DNA of 44,175 nt from Peptococcaceae bacterium BRH_c4b (lineage in GTDB: Bacteria; Bacillota; Desulfotomaculia; Desulfotomaculales; Desulfocucumaceae): the NCBI GenBank assembly GCA_000961595.1, contig LADO01000007.1, positions 1-44,175 on the forward strand, given 5' to 3'. The position numbers and the translations under genes were made by a program. Positions 8,288-15,714 of this stretch are shown one piece after another. Positions within the stretch are counted from its first letter, which is position 1; every line of letters starts with the position of its first letter. The notes beneath the pieces are model-generated. The model worked only from the letters and a program-made list of their open reading frames with translations, was not told the DNA's origin and did no database searches.

Positions 8288-9538
8288 ATGAAAAAAAACA
8301 GTGCCAAAACCCAACAAAATCAGGGCAGCAGCAAGATTATATATTTAGACCAGATTAGATGGCGCAAGGCAGGCCAGTTGCTCCGCCGTAAACTTGGTGA
8401 GTTCGCTGACAGGACAGCTTTTTTTGATGAAGCTGCCAAAGCGCAGGAAATTTACCTGGACAGCATTGCCTCCGGTTATGGTGACAGGGAAGATGATTTT
8501 ACCATGGAACGCTGTTTTGAATGGTTCATATTTGATTATGTGATGTCCGGGGGCCGGACCCTGATCGAGGATTTTAAAGAAAACCAGATATTTTCCGAAA
8601 TGGAACAACAGCTACTGGCGAACTGGTCCGCCGCCCGTATTTCGGTTTACGAGGTAATTCATGTTTTTCCAGGCAAATGCATGGTTATCAAGGACCTTAT
8701 GCACAGAAATGAATTTACCGTGCAGGACCCCAGCGTGGCTGACCTGGTGGAAGTAGGTACGGTGCTGCTCATGCGGGTCTTGAAGGTGGGGGACGAGTAT
8801 GAGTTTTCCACCAGCGGGCTGGCTCTTCCTGGATTCTGCAAGTTGCCGCTGATGAAGAAAATACAGGATGATTTTACCAGATACCACCGCCGCAAAGGTA
8901 TACCTCACCGGGAGGTCTGGCAGCAATATTTAAGGGACAGGGCACATAAGATCAACGGCTGGGTCATGGAGATAGGTATCAATGCCAGCATGCCCCGCTC
9001 GGTGGATACCGGCAAGACACCGTCCAGGGCTATAATAAGGAATATCTGGGATAAAAGAATAAAGGATCAGCCTACCACTGCTGTTGACCAGAAAATCACC
9101 AATGCCTTCCCGGAGGATTTGGCGGGGAGGGTTCCGGACTTTGAATGGCTTCAGCCCGCTCATGGCCGGGTGGCCGGAACCGTTTCGGAATACCTGGGCA
9201 AAGCGGGGTACGACCGGAAGCAGGTAGAGGGGGCCATTCGGTTATGGCAGGACTACTGCCGTCTGATTAATCCTAAGCTGCGCAAGGAGTCGGTTTGGGC
9301 AGCCACCGTGGTATATGCCGTGGATAGAATGGAATTCAGCGGTATTATCAGCCAGCAGGAGTTGGCGCGCAGTTTTGGGGTGAGTGCGTCCACCATTTCC
9401 GGTAACTTTCGAGCTATTTGTGATGCTCTGGGCCTGATGGCCTATGACCGCCGCTATTCCACCCGCAAATCTCCCCTGGAGGGGCTTGTGGAGTCCAATC
9501 CCTTTTTAGCCAGCATCCTGGAAAATTTCAGATTATAG
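8288..9538 (+). CDS. Uncharacterised protein with TFIIB/cyclin-like C-terminal domain
   Basis: I do not recognise a named family for the whole protein. Residues about 70-190 form an alpha/beta region (CFEWFIFDY, GGRTLIEDF, ISVYEVIHVFPGKCMVIKDL) that recalls the N-terminal part of proteins often annotated with SEC-C motifs, but the SEC-C zinc motif itself is absent. Residues about 314-383 look like a cyclin/TFIIB repeat: ESVWAATVVYAVDRM, then SQQELARSFGVSASTISGNF, in the order seen in archaeal and eukaryotic TFIIB, with a helix-turn-helix at about 353-375. A nucleic-acid-binding or regulatory role is therefore possible but unproven. The ATG has a good SD (GGAGGTGG). It lies 72 bp after the S41 protease gene. 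Confidence 0.7.
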   Translation: MKKNSAKTQQNQGSSKIIYLDQIRWRKAGQLLRRKLGEFADRTAFFDEAAKAQEIYLDSIASGYGDREDDFTMERCFEWFIFDYVMSGGRTLIEDFKENQIFSEMEQQLLANWSAARISVYEVIHVFPGKCMVIKDLMHRNEFTVQDPSVADLVEVGTVLLMRVLKVGDEYEFSTSGLALPGFCKLPLMKKIQDDFTRYHRRKGIPHREVWQQYLRDRAHKINGWVMEIGINASMPRSVDTGKTPSRAIIRNIWDKRIKDQPTTAVDQKITNAFPEDLAGRVPDFEWLQPAHGRVAGTVSEYLGKAGYDRKQVEGAIRLWQDYCRLINPKLRKESVWAATVVYAVDRMEFSGIISQQELARSFGVSASTISGNFRAICDALGLMAYDRRYSTRKSPLEGLVESNPFLASILENFRL

Positions 9539-9582
9539 TGTTTGCGGCTCCTCCATAGAATTAACATAATAGATTTTTGCCG

Positions 9583-9617
9583 CCCTCGTTATTCCCCCTG
9601 CCGGGGCATAATGAGGG
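9583..9617 (+). other. Hairpin in the leader of the DedA gene
   Basis: Arms 9583-9592 and 9608-9617 pair over 10 bp with one G-T wobble, and an inner CCCC/GGGG stem extends it. There is no T run behind it, so it may be a leader structure or a weak terminator for the preceding gene; it ends 20 bp before the DedA start. Confidence 0.45.
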
Positions 9618-9637
9618 TTAGTTTTCGGAGGTATAAA

Positions 9638-10261
9638 GTGGATTTTGTTTATAATCTAATTGAGTTGTTATCCCAAGAGGTTACCACCAGAATTGCCGCC
9701 CTGGGTTACTGGGGGATAGCTCTGGGGATGGCTATTGAGAGCGCTAATATTCCCCTTCCCAGTGAAATAATACTGCCTTTCGGGGGATATCTGGTTTCCA
9801 CGGGCCAGTTGAATTTTTTCTGGACGGCCATGGCCGGCGCCATAGGTGGTACCGTGGGCTCAATACTCTCGTATATCCTGGGATGGTACGGGGGAAGACC
9901 TTTTTTGCTTAAATATGGAAGATATTTCGGCTTATCGCAGAAAAATTTTGACATAGCTGAAAGCTGGTTTATACGTTACGGCGAAGCTACGGTTTTCTTC
10001 ACCAGGCTGATGCCCATTATACGGACATTTATTTCGCTGCCGGCCGGTATTTCCGGCATGAATTTCCCCCGTTTTGTGCTTTACACCTTTCTGGGTTCAC
10101 TGCCCTGGTGTTTTTTCCTCACCTATCTTGGCGTGAAGCTGGGTGAGCACTGGGAAGTTTTGAAACCGTGGTTTCACCGGGCAGATGTGTTGGTGGCGGC
10201 GGCCATTGTTGGAATGCTGGTGTTATACTTATTAAAAAGAAGGAAAAGAAATAAATATTAA
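9638..10261 (+). CDS. DedA family membrane protein
   Basis: Polytopic membrane protein with a SNARE-associated/VTT domain; members act as lipid flippases (undecaprenyl phosphate or phosphatidylethanolamine recycling) or affect proton homeostasis. Visible family signatures are ESANIPLPSEIILPFGGYL near residue 25 and FFTRLMPIIRTFISLPAG near residue 125, carrying the conserved acidic residue, arginines and Pro-Ala-Gly. An upstream extension to 9542 is open but has no SD; GTG at 9638 follows GGAGG with good spacing and gives 207 residues, the family norm. The next gene encodes a PAP2 phosphatase 17 bp downstream, so the pair probably handles undecaprenyl phosphate or phospholipid recycling. Confidence 0.9.
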   Translation: MDFVYNLIELLSQEVTTRIAALGYWGIALGMAIESANIPLPSEIILPFGGYLVSTGQLNFFWTAMAGAIGGTVGSILSYILGWYGGRPFLLKYGRYFGLSQKNFDIAESWFIRYGEATVFFTRLMPIIRTFISLPAGISGMNFPRFVLYTFLGSLPWCFFLTYLGVKLGEHWEVLKPWFHRADVLVAAAIVGMLVLYLLKRRKRNKY

Positions 10262-10277
10262 ACACCGGAGCTGAGAT

Positions 10278-10853
10278 ATGATACTGGATTACCTGAGCAG
10301 TATTGACACTGCCTTGTTTGTAATTGTTAACAGGGATTTAAGTAACTTATTTTTTGACCGTGTTATGCCTCTCGTTTCCTTTGCCGGCAACAGCGGAGCC
10401 GTATGGATTTTGCTGGCCGTGTTGCTGGGACTGAAAAACCGGCATTTCAGGCTGCGTGGTTTTATTGTCATTGCGCTGGCCCTTGTGGGCAGCTTCCTCC
10501 TGGCGGACGAATTATTAAAGCATTTATTCGCCAGACCCAGGCCTTTTTTGGTTATAGACCCGGTTAACCTCCTCATAACGGCACCCCACGATTATTCCTT
10601 CCCATCAGGGCATTCGGCCACGGCCTTTGCCGCAGCTACGGCAATGGCCCTGATGGACAGGAGGTTGACCCCCGCCGTAATGCTGTTGGCGGCGGTAGAA
10701 GCATATTCCAGGGTGTACGTGGGAGTTCATTATCCCTTTGATGTTATGGTGGGGGCGATGGTGGGGGTGCTTACCGGATGGGTTGTGGTGAGGCTGGCGG
10801 GTTCCCGGTACGGTCGTCATGATGCCGGCCAGTTCCAACGCTGGCGCTATTAA
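10278..10853 (+). CDS. PAP2 family (undecaprenyl-diphosphate/lipid) phosphatase
   Basis: Integral membrane phosphatase of the PAP2/BcrC superfamily. The three active-site motifs are complete: KHLFARPRP (near residue 75), SFPSGHS (near 110) and SRVYVGVHYPFD (near 155), with about five membrane segments. The length of 191 residues is normal. It starts 17 bp after the DedA gene and is probably cotranscribed with it. It may dephosphorylate undecaprenyl diphosphate for wall synthesis or act on phosphatidic acid or PgP; the sequence does not decide. Confidence 0.9.
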   Translation: MILDYLSSIDTALFVIVNRDLSNLFFDRVMPLVSFAGNSGAVWILLAVLLGLKNRHFRLRGFIVIALALVGSFLLADELLKHLFARPRPFLVIDPVNLLITAPHDYSFPSGHSATAFAAATAMALMDRRLTPAVMLLAAVEAYSRVYVGVHYPFDVMVGAMVGVLTGWVVVRLAGSRYGRHDAGQFQRWRY

Positions 10854-10880
10854 TCTGTTTACAGGTCCGAAAAAGGGGCT

Positions 10881-11573
10881 CTAAGCCTGTTGGTCTTGAT
10901 CATCTGAACAGGCTTTTGTCCTTTTTTTTTGCAGTAAGGGCATTACAAGCAGGACCAGCAGCACCAGGGCAATGGTAACCTTGGTCAGTAAACCTTCAGC
11001 CCGGTCCAGGCTGTGCCCCAGGGCATTGTAGATGACTATTTCAGGCAGCTTACCGAGCACGCTGGCTATAAAAAAATGGCCGAATCCCATTTTGCTCAGT
11101 CCTGCCGCGTAACTGACAATGCTGGAGGGTATTACTGGCACCAGCCGGGCTAGAAATACCACTTTCAACCCGGAGTCCTGGCTCAGATTATCCATCTTTT
11201 CCATGTATTTCCCCATCCGTCTGGAGATGTAATCCCGGGCGATAAAGCGGGCTAGATAAAAAGCCACGGTTGAGCCGATCAGAGCTCCGGCCATGGTGAT
11301 CACTATGCCCCAGGCCGCCCCGAAAATATAACCGTTGGCCCCCGCCACCAGGAAAAGCGGCAAAGGTGTAAACAGGGTCTGCAGGATCATCACCAGTATG
11401 CTTATAGCTACGGTCCAGGGCCCGAAGGAAAGGAGGTAATCAGCCATTTCCCGGGTAGAGTGAAAAGTTTTGCGCAGTCCCAGGGGATGTTGGCCGTTAA
11501 GGTCATAAAAAACGATGGCGAATGATATCAGGACAATTATGCCGGATATGATAAAAGTCAGTTTTTTCTTCAT
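10881..11573 (-). CDS. TVP38/TMEM64 family membrane protein (VTT domain)
   Basis: Polytopic membrane protein of the same SNARE-associated/VTT superfamily as the nearby DedA protein but of the TVP38/TMEM64 subgroup. There is an N-terminal membrane helix (about 5-25), then the core with FTPLPLFLVAGANGYIFG (near 70), AGALIGSTVAFYLAR (near 95) and FLARLVPVIPSSIVSYAAG (near 147). The length of 230 residues is typical. ATG is preceded by GGAGTAA. It converges on the PAP2 gene with only 27 bp between stops. Function is probably lipid transfer or scrambling; the substrate is unknown. Confidence 0.88.
   Translation of the reverse strand: MKKKLTFIISGIIVLISFAIVFYDLNGQHPLGLRKTFHSTREMADYLLSFGPWTVAISILVMILQTLFTPLPLFLVAGANGYIFGAAWGIVITMAGALIGSTVAFYLARFIARDYISRRMGKYMEKMDNLSQDSGLKVVFLARLVPVIPSSIVSYAAGLSKMGFGHFFIASVLGKLPEIVIYNALGHSLDRAEGLLTKVTIALVLLVLLVMPLLQKKRTKACSDDQDQQA
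10883..10930 (+). terminator. Terminator of the DedA-PAP2 unit, inside the 3' end of the convergent gene
   Basis: Arms 10883-10890 and 10908-10915 form an 8-bp stem followed by a long T-rich run (10914-10930). The stem overlaps the stop and last codons of the convergent TVP38-type gene. Confidence 0.75.
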
Positions 11574-11665
11574 TCATTTACTCCAGGGTTGATATGTGTT
11601 TGTTAATACTATAGCAAAAATTGTAATATTAGAAAACATATATCGGTAAGATGATCATGCCGGTG

Positions 11666-11703
11666 AAACGGAACAGGCCCCCCGGAGGGGGCCTGTTCCG
11701 TTT
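11666..11703. terminator. Very strong 17-bp hairpin downstream of the deacetylase gene
   Basis: Perfect arms 11666-11682 and 11687-11703 around a CGGA loop. On the plus strand a T-rich stretch follows (11704-11713); on the minus strand, the direction of the deacetylase gene, the U tract is missing. It sits 10 bp beyond the deacetylase stop and probably stops or protects that transcript's 3' end. Confidence 0.7.
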
Positions 11704-11713
11704 GGTTTTTGTT

Positions 11714-12466
11714 TTACTCAGCTACCCCTGGACCCTTTTTTAGCAAATCGGAGACCGTTACCAGGGTGTAGCCGCGTTCCTTGAGCCCCTCAATTACCCT
11801 GGGCAGCGCTTCGGGGGTTTGCAGGCAGGTATCGCTGGCGTGCATGAGGATAATGGCGCCGGGGTGTGCTTTGTCCAGCACCCTGTTCACTATGGCATCC
11901 ACTCCCGGCTTTTGCCAATCCAATGAATCCGTGCTCCACTGGATTACTTTGTAACCCAGTTCATCTGCCTCCGACAGCACCATATCGTTCCAGGCGCCGT
12001 TGGGTGTGCGGATCAGTGTGGGACTGACCCCGGTAACCTGCTTGATAGCGTCATGGGCGGTGGAGATTTCCTCCCTTACTTTTTCCTTGCTTTCCCGGTC
12101 CAAATCGATATGGTTGTTGCCGTGAGACGCTATTTCATGTCCTTCCTGCACAAGTCTTTTGGGATACTCCGGGTATTTAGACGCCCATGGTCCGGATAAA
12201 AAGAAGGTAGACTTGACGTTGTATTTTTTCAGTGTGTCCATAACCGGCCCCGGTACTTTAGTGCCCCAACTGATGTCGAAGGTCAGTGCTGCTATTTTTT
12301 CCTCGGTCTTTACCTTGTAGATAGCGTGCGGTTTTGCTCTTATCGTCGCAGCGGTTATGGCGTCCCGTATGAAAACCGACGCTACCAGCACTATAACCAA
12401 CAGGGTGACACTCCCGGCAAGCATGTATTTTCTGAATTGGTAAAGGTTCCAGTAATATATTTTCAA
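11714..12466 (-). CDS. Polysaccharide deacetylase, PdaB-like
   Basis: NodB-type carbohydrate esterase (CE4) probably acting on peptidoglycan. A membrane anchor lies at about 15-35. Motif 1 is LTFDISWGT, the variant seen in the sporulation PdaB group; motif 2 is SHGNNHID, with the two metal His; motif 3 is RTPNGAWN; motif 4 is STDSLDW; motif 5 is ILMHASD. The length of 250 residues is normal. The start is TTG at 12466 behind GGGAGGG. It is divergent from the dacF-like gene. PdaB is needed for spore cortex maintenance in Bacillus subtilis, so a sporulation role is likely by homology. Confidence 0.88.
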   Translation of the reverse strand: MKIYYWNLYQFRKYMLAGSVTLLVIVLVASVFIRDAITAATIRAKPHAIYKVKTEEKIAALTFDISWGTKVPGPVMDTLKKYNVKSTFFLSGPWASKYPEYPKRLVQEGHEIASHGNNHIDLDRESKEKVREEISTAHDAIKQVTGVSPTLIRTPNGAWNDMVLSEADELGYKVIQWSTDSLDWQKPGVDAIVNRVLDKAHPGAIILMHASDTCLQTPEALPRVIEGLKERGYTLVTVSDLLKKGPGVAE

Positions 12467-12569
12467 AAGTAATCCCTCCCCGTATTATTGAGAAAAGGTA
12501 TTACTATATACATATTTTTCTGGGTAAGCTAATATGTCGGTATTATGGTTTTAACCAGAAAATTTTTCC

Positions 12570-12575
12570 TATAAT
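12570..12575 (+). promoter_or_regulatory. Possible -10 element of the carboxypeptidase gene
   Basis: A perfect TATAAT followed by GATTAG, 82 bp upstream of the ATG. No clear TTGACA-like -35 box is seen at 16-18 bp, so a weak or alternative-sigma promoter is possible. Confidence 0.35.
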
Positions 12576-12657
12576 GATTAGGGGCGTCGCAAGGCAGACT
12601 AACTACCGGGTTTTCTGCCGACTCTGAGCCGTTAATTATTACAGGGGAGATTTAACT

Positions 12658-13776
12658 ATGCTTAAAAAGACTTTTACTATTTTTATGATTATGCTTGTAC
12701 TCCTGGCTTCCGCCGGTCCGGCTGCTGCGGAATCTCCCGTCATAACAGCATCGGCGGGTATACTGATGGATGCCGCCAGCGGGCAGGTGTATTATGCCAA
12801 GAAGTGCGATACCCGCAGGGAGCCGGCCAGCCTCACCAAAATAATGACTGCCGTACTGGCTATCGAGTATGGCCGTATGGGTGACGTGGTAACCGTTAGC
12901 CGCAGGGCAGCCTCAATCTCCATGGGCCAGGATATAGGCCTCCGTTCCGGGGACCGGTTGACCCTGGAGAATCTTGTCAAGGCTGCCCTGATATGTTCCG
13001 CCAATGACAGCACCGTAGCTATCGCGGAGCATATCGCAGGCTCGGAAGAGGAATTTATCCATATGATGAATGCCAAGGCCCTGCTGGTGGGGGCGTATAA
13101 CACACGGTTTGCCAACACCAACGGCTATCACCACCCCAACCACTACACCACCGCAAGGGATCTGGCCCTGATTACCCGTTATGCTCTGGGTATCGGGAAA
13201 TTCCGGGAACTGGTGGGCACCAAAGAGACTACCATGCGCTGGGAGGACGGGCGCGAAAAGGTAATCCGCAATACCAACGGGCTGTTGCGGGACGGCAGTT
13301 TTCAGGGAGTATACGGGGTCAAAACGGGCACTACGCCCAGGGCGGGGGGCTGCCTGATCACTGCGGCGGGCAGGGGGGAAAGGAATCTGATTACCGTAGT
13401 GTTGCACAGCCGGAGCCGTTACCAGGATACGGTAAGGCTGCTGGATTACGGGTTCAACCATGTAGTCAGGGTCTCCCTTTGCCGCGCTGCGGAGGAAATG
13501 GACCGGCCACAGGTTGCCGGCGGCGTGCTGCCCGAGGTTCCGGCTGTTACTGTTGAACAGGTGGAAGTGCTCCTGGCGGAGGAACAACTTGCCGGTATAA
13601 AGAAAGAAATAAAGCTGGATGCACCTCTCCATGCGCCTGTGCGTCGTGGACAGAGACTGGGACAGGCTATATACAAGCTGGAGGGCAACGAGCTGGCCAG
13701 GGTGGAACTGGTCTCCGCCCAGGATGTGCCGAAGCCGGGGGTGCTGGCCAGGATATACAACGCTCTTGACTTTTAG
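12658..13776 (+). CDS. D-alanyl-D-alanine carboxypeptidase (DacF/PBP5-like)
   Basis: Exported penicillin-binding protein that trims the terminal D-Ala from peptidoglycan stem peptides. A signal peptide covers residues 1-24 (cleavage likely after PAAA). The active-site set is complete: SLTK with nucleophile S58, SAN at 114-116 and KTG at 222-224. A C-terminal PBP5-type beta domain follows (about 275-360). At 372 residues it matches DacF/DacB-type enzymes of spore formers. The ATG follows a GGGGAGA SD. Whether it serves vegetative walls or the spore cortex cannot be read here, but the divergent PdaB-like gene favours sporulation. Confidence 0.92.
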   Translation: MLKKTFTIFMIMLVLLASAGPAAAESPVITASAGILMDAASGQVYYAKKCDTRREPASLTKIMTAVLAIEYGRMGDVVTVSRRAASISMGQDIGLRSGDRLTLENLVKAALICSANDSTVAIAEHIAGSEEEFIHMMNAKALLVGAYNTRFANTNGYHHPNHYTTARDLALITRYALGIGKFRELVGTKETTMRWEDGREKVIRNTNGLLRDGSFQGVYGVKTGTTPRAGGCLITAAGRGERNLITVVLHSRSRYQDTVRLLDYGFNHVVRVSLCRAAEEMDRPQVAGGVLPEVPAVTVEQVEVLLAEEQLAGIKKEIKLDAPLHAPVRRGQRLGQAIYKLEGNELARVELVSAQDVPKPGVLARIYNALDF

Positions 13777-13816
13777 CCGGGTATAGGGCATAATGATATC
13801 TGCGAAATGGGTTTAA

Positions 13817-13891
<75 letters not shown>

Positions 13892-13902
13892 GCGTATAAT
13901 AC

Positions 13903-13939
13903 AAAAACCCTTGTATCTTCACAGGATACAAGGGTTTTT
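13903..13939 (+). terminator. Terminator after tRNA-Val
   Basis: Perfect 15-bp arms 13903-13917 and 13925-13939 with a 7-base loop. The outer part is AAAAA/TTTTT, so it works in either direction; it lies between the tRNA and the convergent gene ending at 13990. Confidence 0.9.
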
Positions 13940-13989
13940 AGCATCCGTATAAGTTTTTTGATAATTTGATTTCAACATTTCGGCAATCG

Positions 13990-14244
13990 CTACTGGGCAG
14001 GGGGAGCGGGCGGTTTTCCGGTCAGGTCGATAGTGCCCACCACCGTGCCGTCAGACTGCCTTTTTACCTCTATGGTTTCTTCAGTCTCAATAAATACGAG
14101 ACCGGCGTACTGGGACAAATTTTCCGCTCCCAGGTCGTGATAGACGCTGTCCGCGTAATCAAGGCAATCATCAAAATCCCTTTTGGGCTCCCCGAAATTG
14201 AAAAGCATTTCCGCGATTTTTTGAATAACATGCTGGTATTCCAA
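13990..14244 (-). CDS. Hypothetical protein (84 residues)
   Basis: Small acidic protein with a helical N-terminal half (IQKIAEMLFNFG) and a beta-rich C-terminal half (AGLVFIETEETIEVKR ... TVVGTIDLTG) that ends in a Pro-Ala tail. I do not recognise a family. It is supported as a real gene by a TTG start at 14244 with GGAGG nine bases upstream and by a near-consensus sigma-A promoter at 14289-14317. It stands alone between two terminators. Confidence 0.65.
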   Translation of the reverse strand: MEYQHVIQKIAEMLFNFGEPKRDFDDCLDYADSVYHDLGAENLSQYAGLVFIETEETIEVKRQSDGTVVGTIDLTGKPPAPPAQ

Positions 14245-14288
14245 TGTAAAAAACCTCCATCACTATCCACATAAATTTTACATTATAT

Positions 14289-14317
14289 ATTATAATCTTT
14301 ATCCTGTGGGTTATCAA
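14289..14317 (-). promoter_or_regulatory. Sigma-A-type promoter of the 84-residue hypothetical gene
   Basis: On the minus strand: TTGATA (14312-14317), 17-bp spacer, TATAAT (14289-14294). The start codon lies about 45 bp downstream of the -10 box. Confidence 0.8.
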
Positions 14318-14396
14318 CGGAAGTCGTATCATAGGGAACGGAATATTTGCTTCATCGGACCCCGCCAGGGCAGTGACTTATTTATCTAGCAGCGCC

Positions 14397-14433
14397 AAGA
14401 GGCGCAGATTTCCTGGCGGAACCTGCGCCTCTT
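14397..14433 (-). terminator. Hairpin at the end of the DUF3243 gene
   Basis: Perfect 11-bp arms 14397-14407 and 14423-14433 touching the stop codon of the DUF3243 gene. A U tract is not evident, so it may be a 3'-end stabiliser as much as a terminator. Confidence 0.6.
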
Positions 14434-14696
14434 TAACGGGTCTGCCCGCTGTCCACCATTCTGGTCAGCAGCCCCGCCAGTGCCTTTTTCTCGTCTGCAT
14501 TGCCCTGCTCCCATAGCTCTTTTAACAGCCTTTGCTCCCTGTTAGCAGGGTCGAAATGATTTGCAAAGAATTCGCCGATGCGGTAAGCCGTGTCGTGGAT
14601 TGCATCATCCGACAGTCCCACCGCTTTGCCCAGGTTTACGGCTCTACCCAGCATGTTTTTCCACTCATGCCACGTACTTTCGGTTTCCATCTCCAC
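14433..14696 (-). CDS. DUF3243 domain protein (YmfJ-like)
   Basis: Small helical protein of about 87 residues. The pattern W..WK..LG.AV.LG...GLSDD.I...AYRIGEFFANHFDPANREQRLLKELW matches what I recall of DUF3243, a Firmicute family of unknown function present in many spore formers. The frame can be read from GTG at 14705, but that overlaps the SD (GGGGTGA); GTG at 14696, or ATG two codons later, is likelier. It stands downstream of a family-B repeat. Confidence 0.75.
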   Translation of the reverse strand: MEMETESTWHEWKNMLGRAVNLGKAVGLSDDAIHDTAYRIGEFFANHFDPANREQRLLKELWEQGNADEKKALAGLLTRMVDSGQTR

Positions 14697-14712
14697 GTAT
14701 ATCACCCCGGTA

Positions 14713-14847
14713 TTATCTCGCTAACAGCCTGTAAGATCCCGTCCTCGAAGGTCGGGGATCAACAGGCTGTAAAGCTCGAACTAAGTTCGCTCTAAGGGTT
14801 CGGTAGGGGAATAACCCCTTCCGAATCCAAGGCTCACTTATATTTTT
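14713..14847. repeat. Family-B structured intergenic repeat, copy 1 (uninterrupted)
   Basis: About 135 bp that reappears at 37044-37288. It folds into three hairpins: an outer ACAGCCTGT/ACAGGCTGT stem with an inner GATCCC/GGGATC stem, a small CGAAC-TAA-GTTCG stem, and GGGTTCGG...CCGAATCC with an inner GGG/CCC. It separates the DUF3243 gene from the biotin-carrier gene. An open frame crossing it (14713-14895) is not credible as a gene. Confidence 0.85.
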
Positions 14848-14893
14848 CTCAGGCCCAATCCTGTTTATACAACAGTTGCCCAGACAATAAAAC

Positions 14894-14913
14894 AACCGCC
14901 TCTACAGGCGGTT
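14894..14913 (-). terminator. Terminator of the biotin-carrier gene
   Basis: Perfect 8-bp arms 14894-14901 and 14906-14913 with a 4-base loop, followed on the minus strand by GTTTTATT. Confidence 0.75.
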
Positions 14914-14964
14914 TGGATTGTCACATTTATCCGGGCTATATAAAATGGGACTTGCTAATTTGTT

Positions 14965-15180
14965 TTAGCCCAGGGTCATTATTACGTTTTCCGGGCTTAC
15001 CACATCCCCGGGGGTAGCACTTATCTCTTTTACCTCTCCGTCTGCGGGTGAGAATACTTTAACCATCATTTTCATAGCTTCGATGGTTGCCACCGCATCG
15101 TTTTGCTTGACCTTGTCCCCAATCTTCACATCAATGGAGATCAGTTTGCCCACCATAGGAGCATTTACCGGAACACTCAT
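14965..15180 (-). CDS. Stand-alone biotin carboxyl carrier protein
   Basis: A 71-residue protein that is almost only a biotinyl domain. The EAMKM motif places the biotinylated lysine at K37. PADGEVKEI and GDVVSPENVIMTL complete the barrel. It would carry CO2 between a biotin carboxylase and a carboxyltransferase (acyl-CoA carboxylase, pyruvate carboxylase or decarboxylase complexes), but none of these partners is encoded in the window, so the complex it serves is unknown. It is monocistronic, with a strong SD (GAGGAGG) before ATG and a terminator behind. It lacks the Ala/Pro-rich N-terminal half of AccB, which argues against fatty-acid AccB and for a methylmalonyl-CoA- or pyruvate/oxaloacetate-type carrier. 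Confidence 0.88.
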   Translation of the reverse strand: MSVPVNAPMVGKLISIDVKIGDKVKQNDAVATIEAMKMMVKVFSPADGEVKEISATPGDVVSPENVIMTLG

Positions 15181-15439
15181 GCATTAACCTCCTCAAATTA
15201 TTTATGATTATTTTATGCGGGATTTATTACTACAAGGAAAATATTACGGTCTTGTTAGTATGCCCGCATGAAAAGAATAATAACCTTTCTGGATATATTA
15301 TGTATTATTGCACAACAACAAAAAATGGTCAATCGGGATCAGTAAAAGTATACAATATTTCTCGCTAATATGAATGCATGGATGCGTTTGTATACAGTTA
15401 TATTTTTACTTAACTGCGAGAAATTTTACCACATTATTG

Positions 15440-15468
15440 TTGCTGTAGACTCACCGTTAGGGTAAAAT
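15440..15468 (+). promoter_or_regulatory. Sigma-A-type promoter of tig
   Basis: TTGCTG (15440-15445), 17-bp spacer, TAAAAT (15463-15468). It predicts an RNA start near 15475 and a leader of about 240 nt before the tig ATG. Confidence 0.65.
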
Positions 15469-15471
15469 AAC

Positions 15472-15604
15472 GTATCAACACCATTATGGAGGTGCCTGCC
15501 CGAAGGGCGGGCGTGTTTGTGTCTGGCAGCCGGAAAGTGATACCAAGTTTTTGGAGGAAATAACAGTGGGCCGTAGAATAGATCCGGTATCCGGAACATT
15601 TTAA
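15472..15604 (+). promoter_or_regulatory. Structured tig leader with two mutually exclusive pairings (riboswitch-like candidate)
   Basis: GTATCA (15472-15477) can pair with TGATAC (15538-15543), closing a domain that holds CACC/GGTG and an 8-bp GC-rich hairpin (15494-15501 with 15505-15512). Alternatively GATACC (15539-15544) pairs with GGTATC (15586-15591), which would loop out a GGAGG at 15553-15557. That SD precedes a 12-codon GTG reading frame (15566-15604). No known riboswitch class is recognised. The predicted RNA start lies within the first arm, which weakens the first pairing. Confidence 0.35.
15566..15604 (+). CDS. Possible 12-residue leader peptide before tig
   Basis: GTG at 15566 has a strong SD (TTGGAGGAAA) eight bases upstream and reads MGRRIDPVSGTF to TAA at 15602-15604. 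It lies 110 bp before tig. The SD is the only support; it could be a remnant or a regulatory upstream frame. Confidence 0.3.
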   Translation: MGRRIDPVSGTF

Positions 15605-15714
15605 GCAACCTGAAACTATCAGGTAGTCAGCCCTTATTTTGGAGACACGTATTATATCTCTACAAATAAATGGCAACAATATTTTTATTAAATTCAAGGG
15701 GGAGCATTGCAATT

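Larger units (their letters stand above)
15181..15714. other. Long intergenic region between the biotin-carrier gene and tig
   Basis: About 530 bp. The left 250 bp are AT-rich and must hold the minus-strand promoter of the biotin-carrier gene, but no clear boxes are seen. The right part carries the tig promoter and a roughly 240-nt leader, described separately. Confidence 0.6.

Noticed and set aside
12913-13791. 292-residue open frame antisense to the carboxypeptidase gene
   Set aside because: It covers the dacF-like gene with all its active-site motifs; the antisense peptide has no family features.
14713-14895. 60-codon frame in the intergenic region
   Set aside because: It lies inside the family-B repeat, which is interrupted differently in copy 2, so it is not a protein gene.
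15426-15608. Minus-strand 60-codon frame in the tig leader
   Set aside because: No SD and no motif; the region is better explained as a plus-strand leader with a promoter and hairpins.
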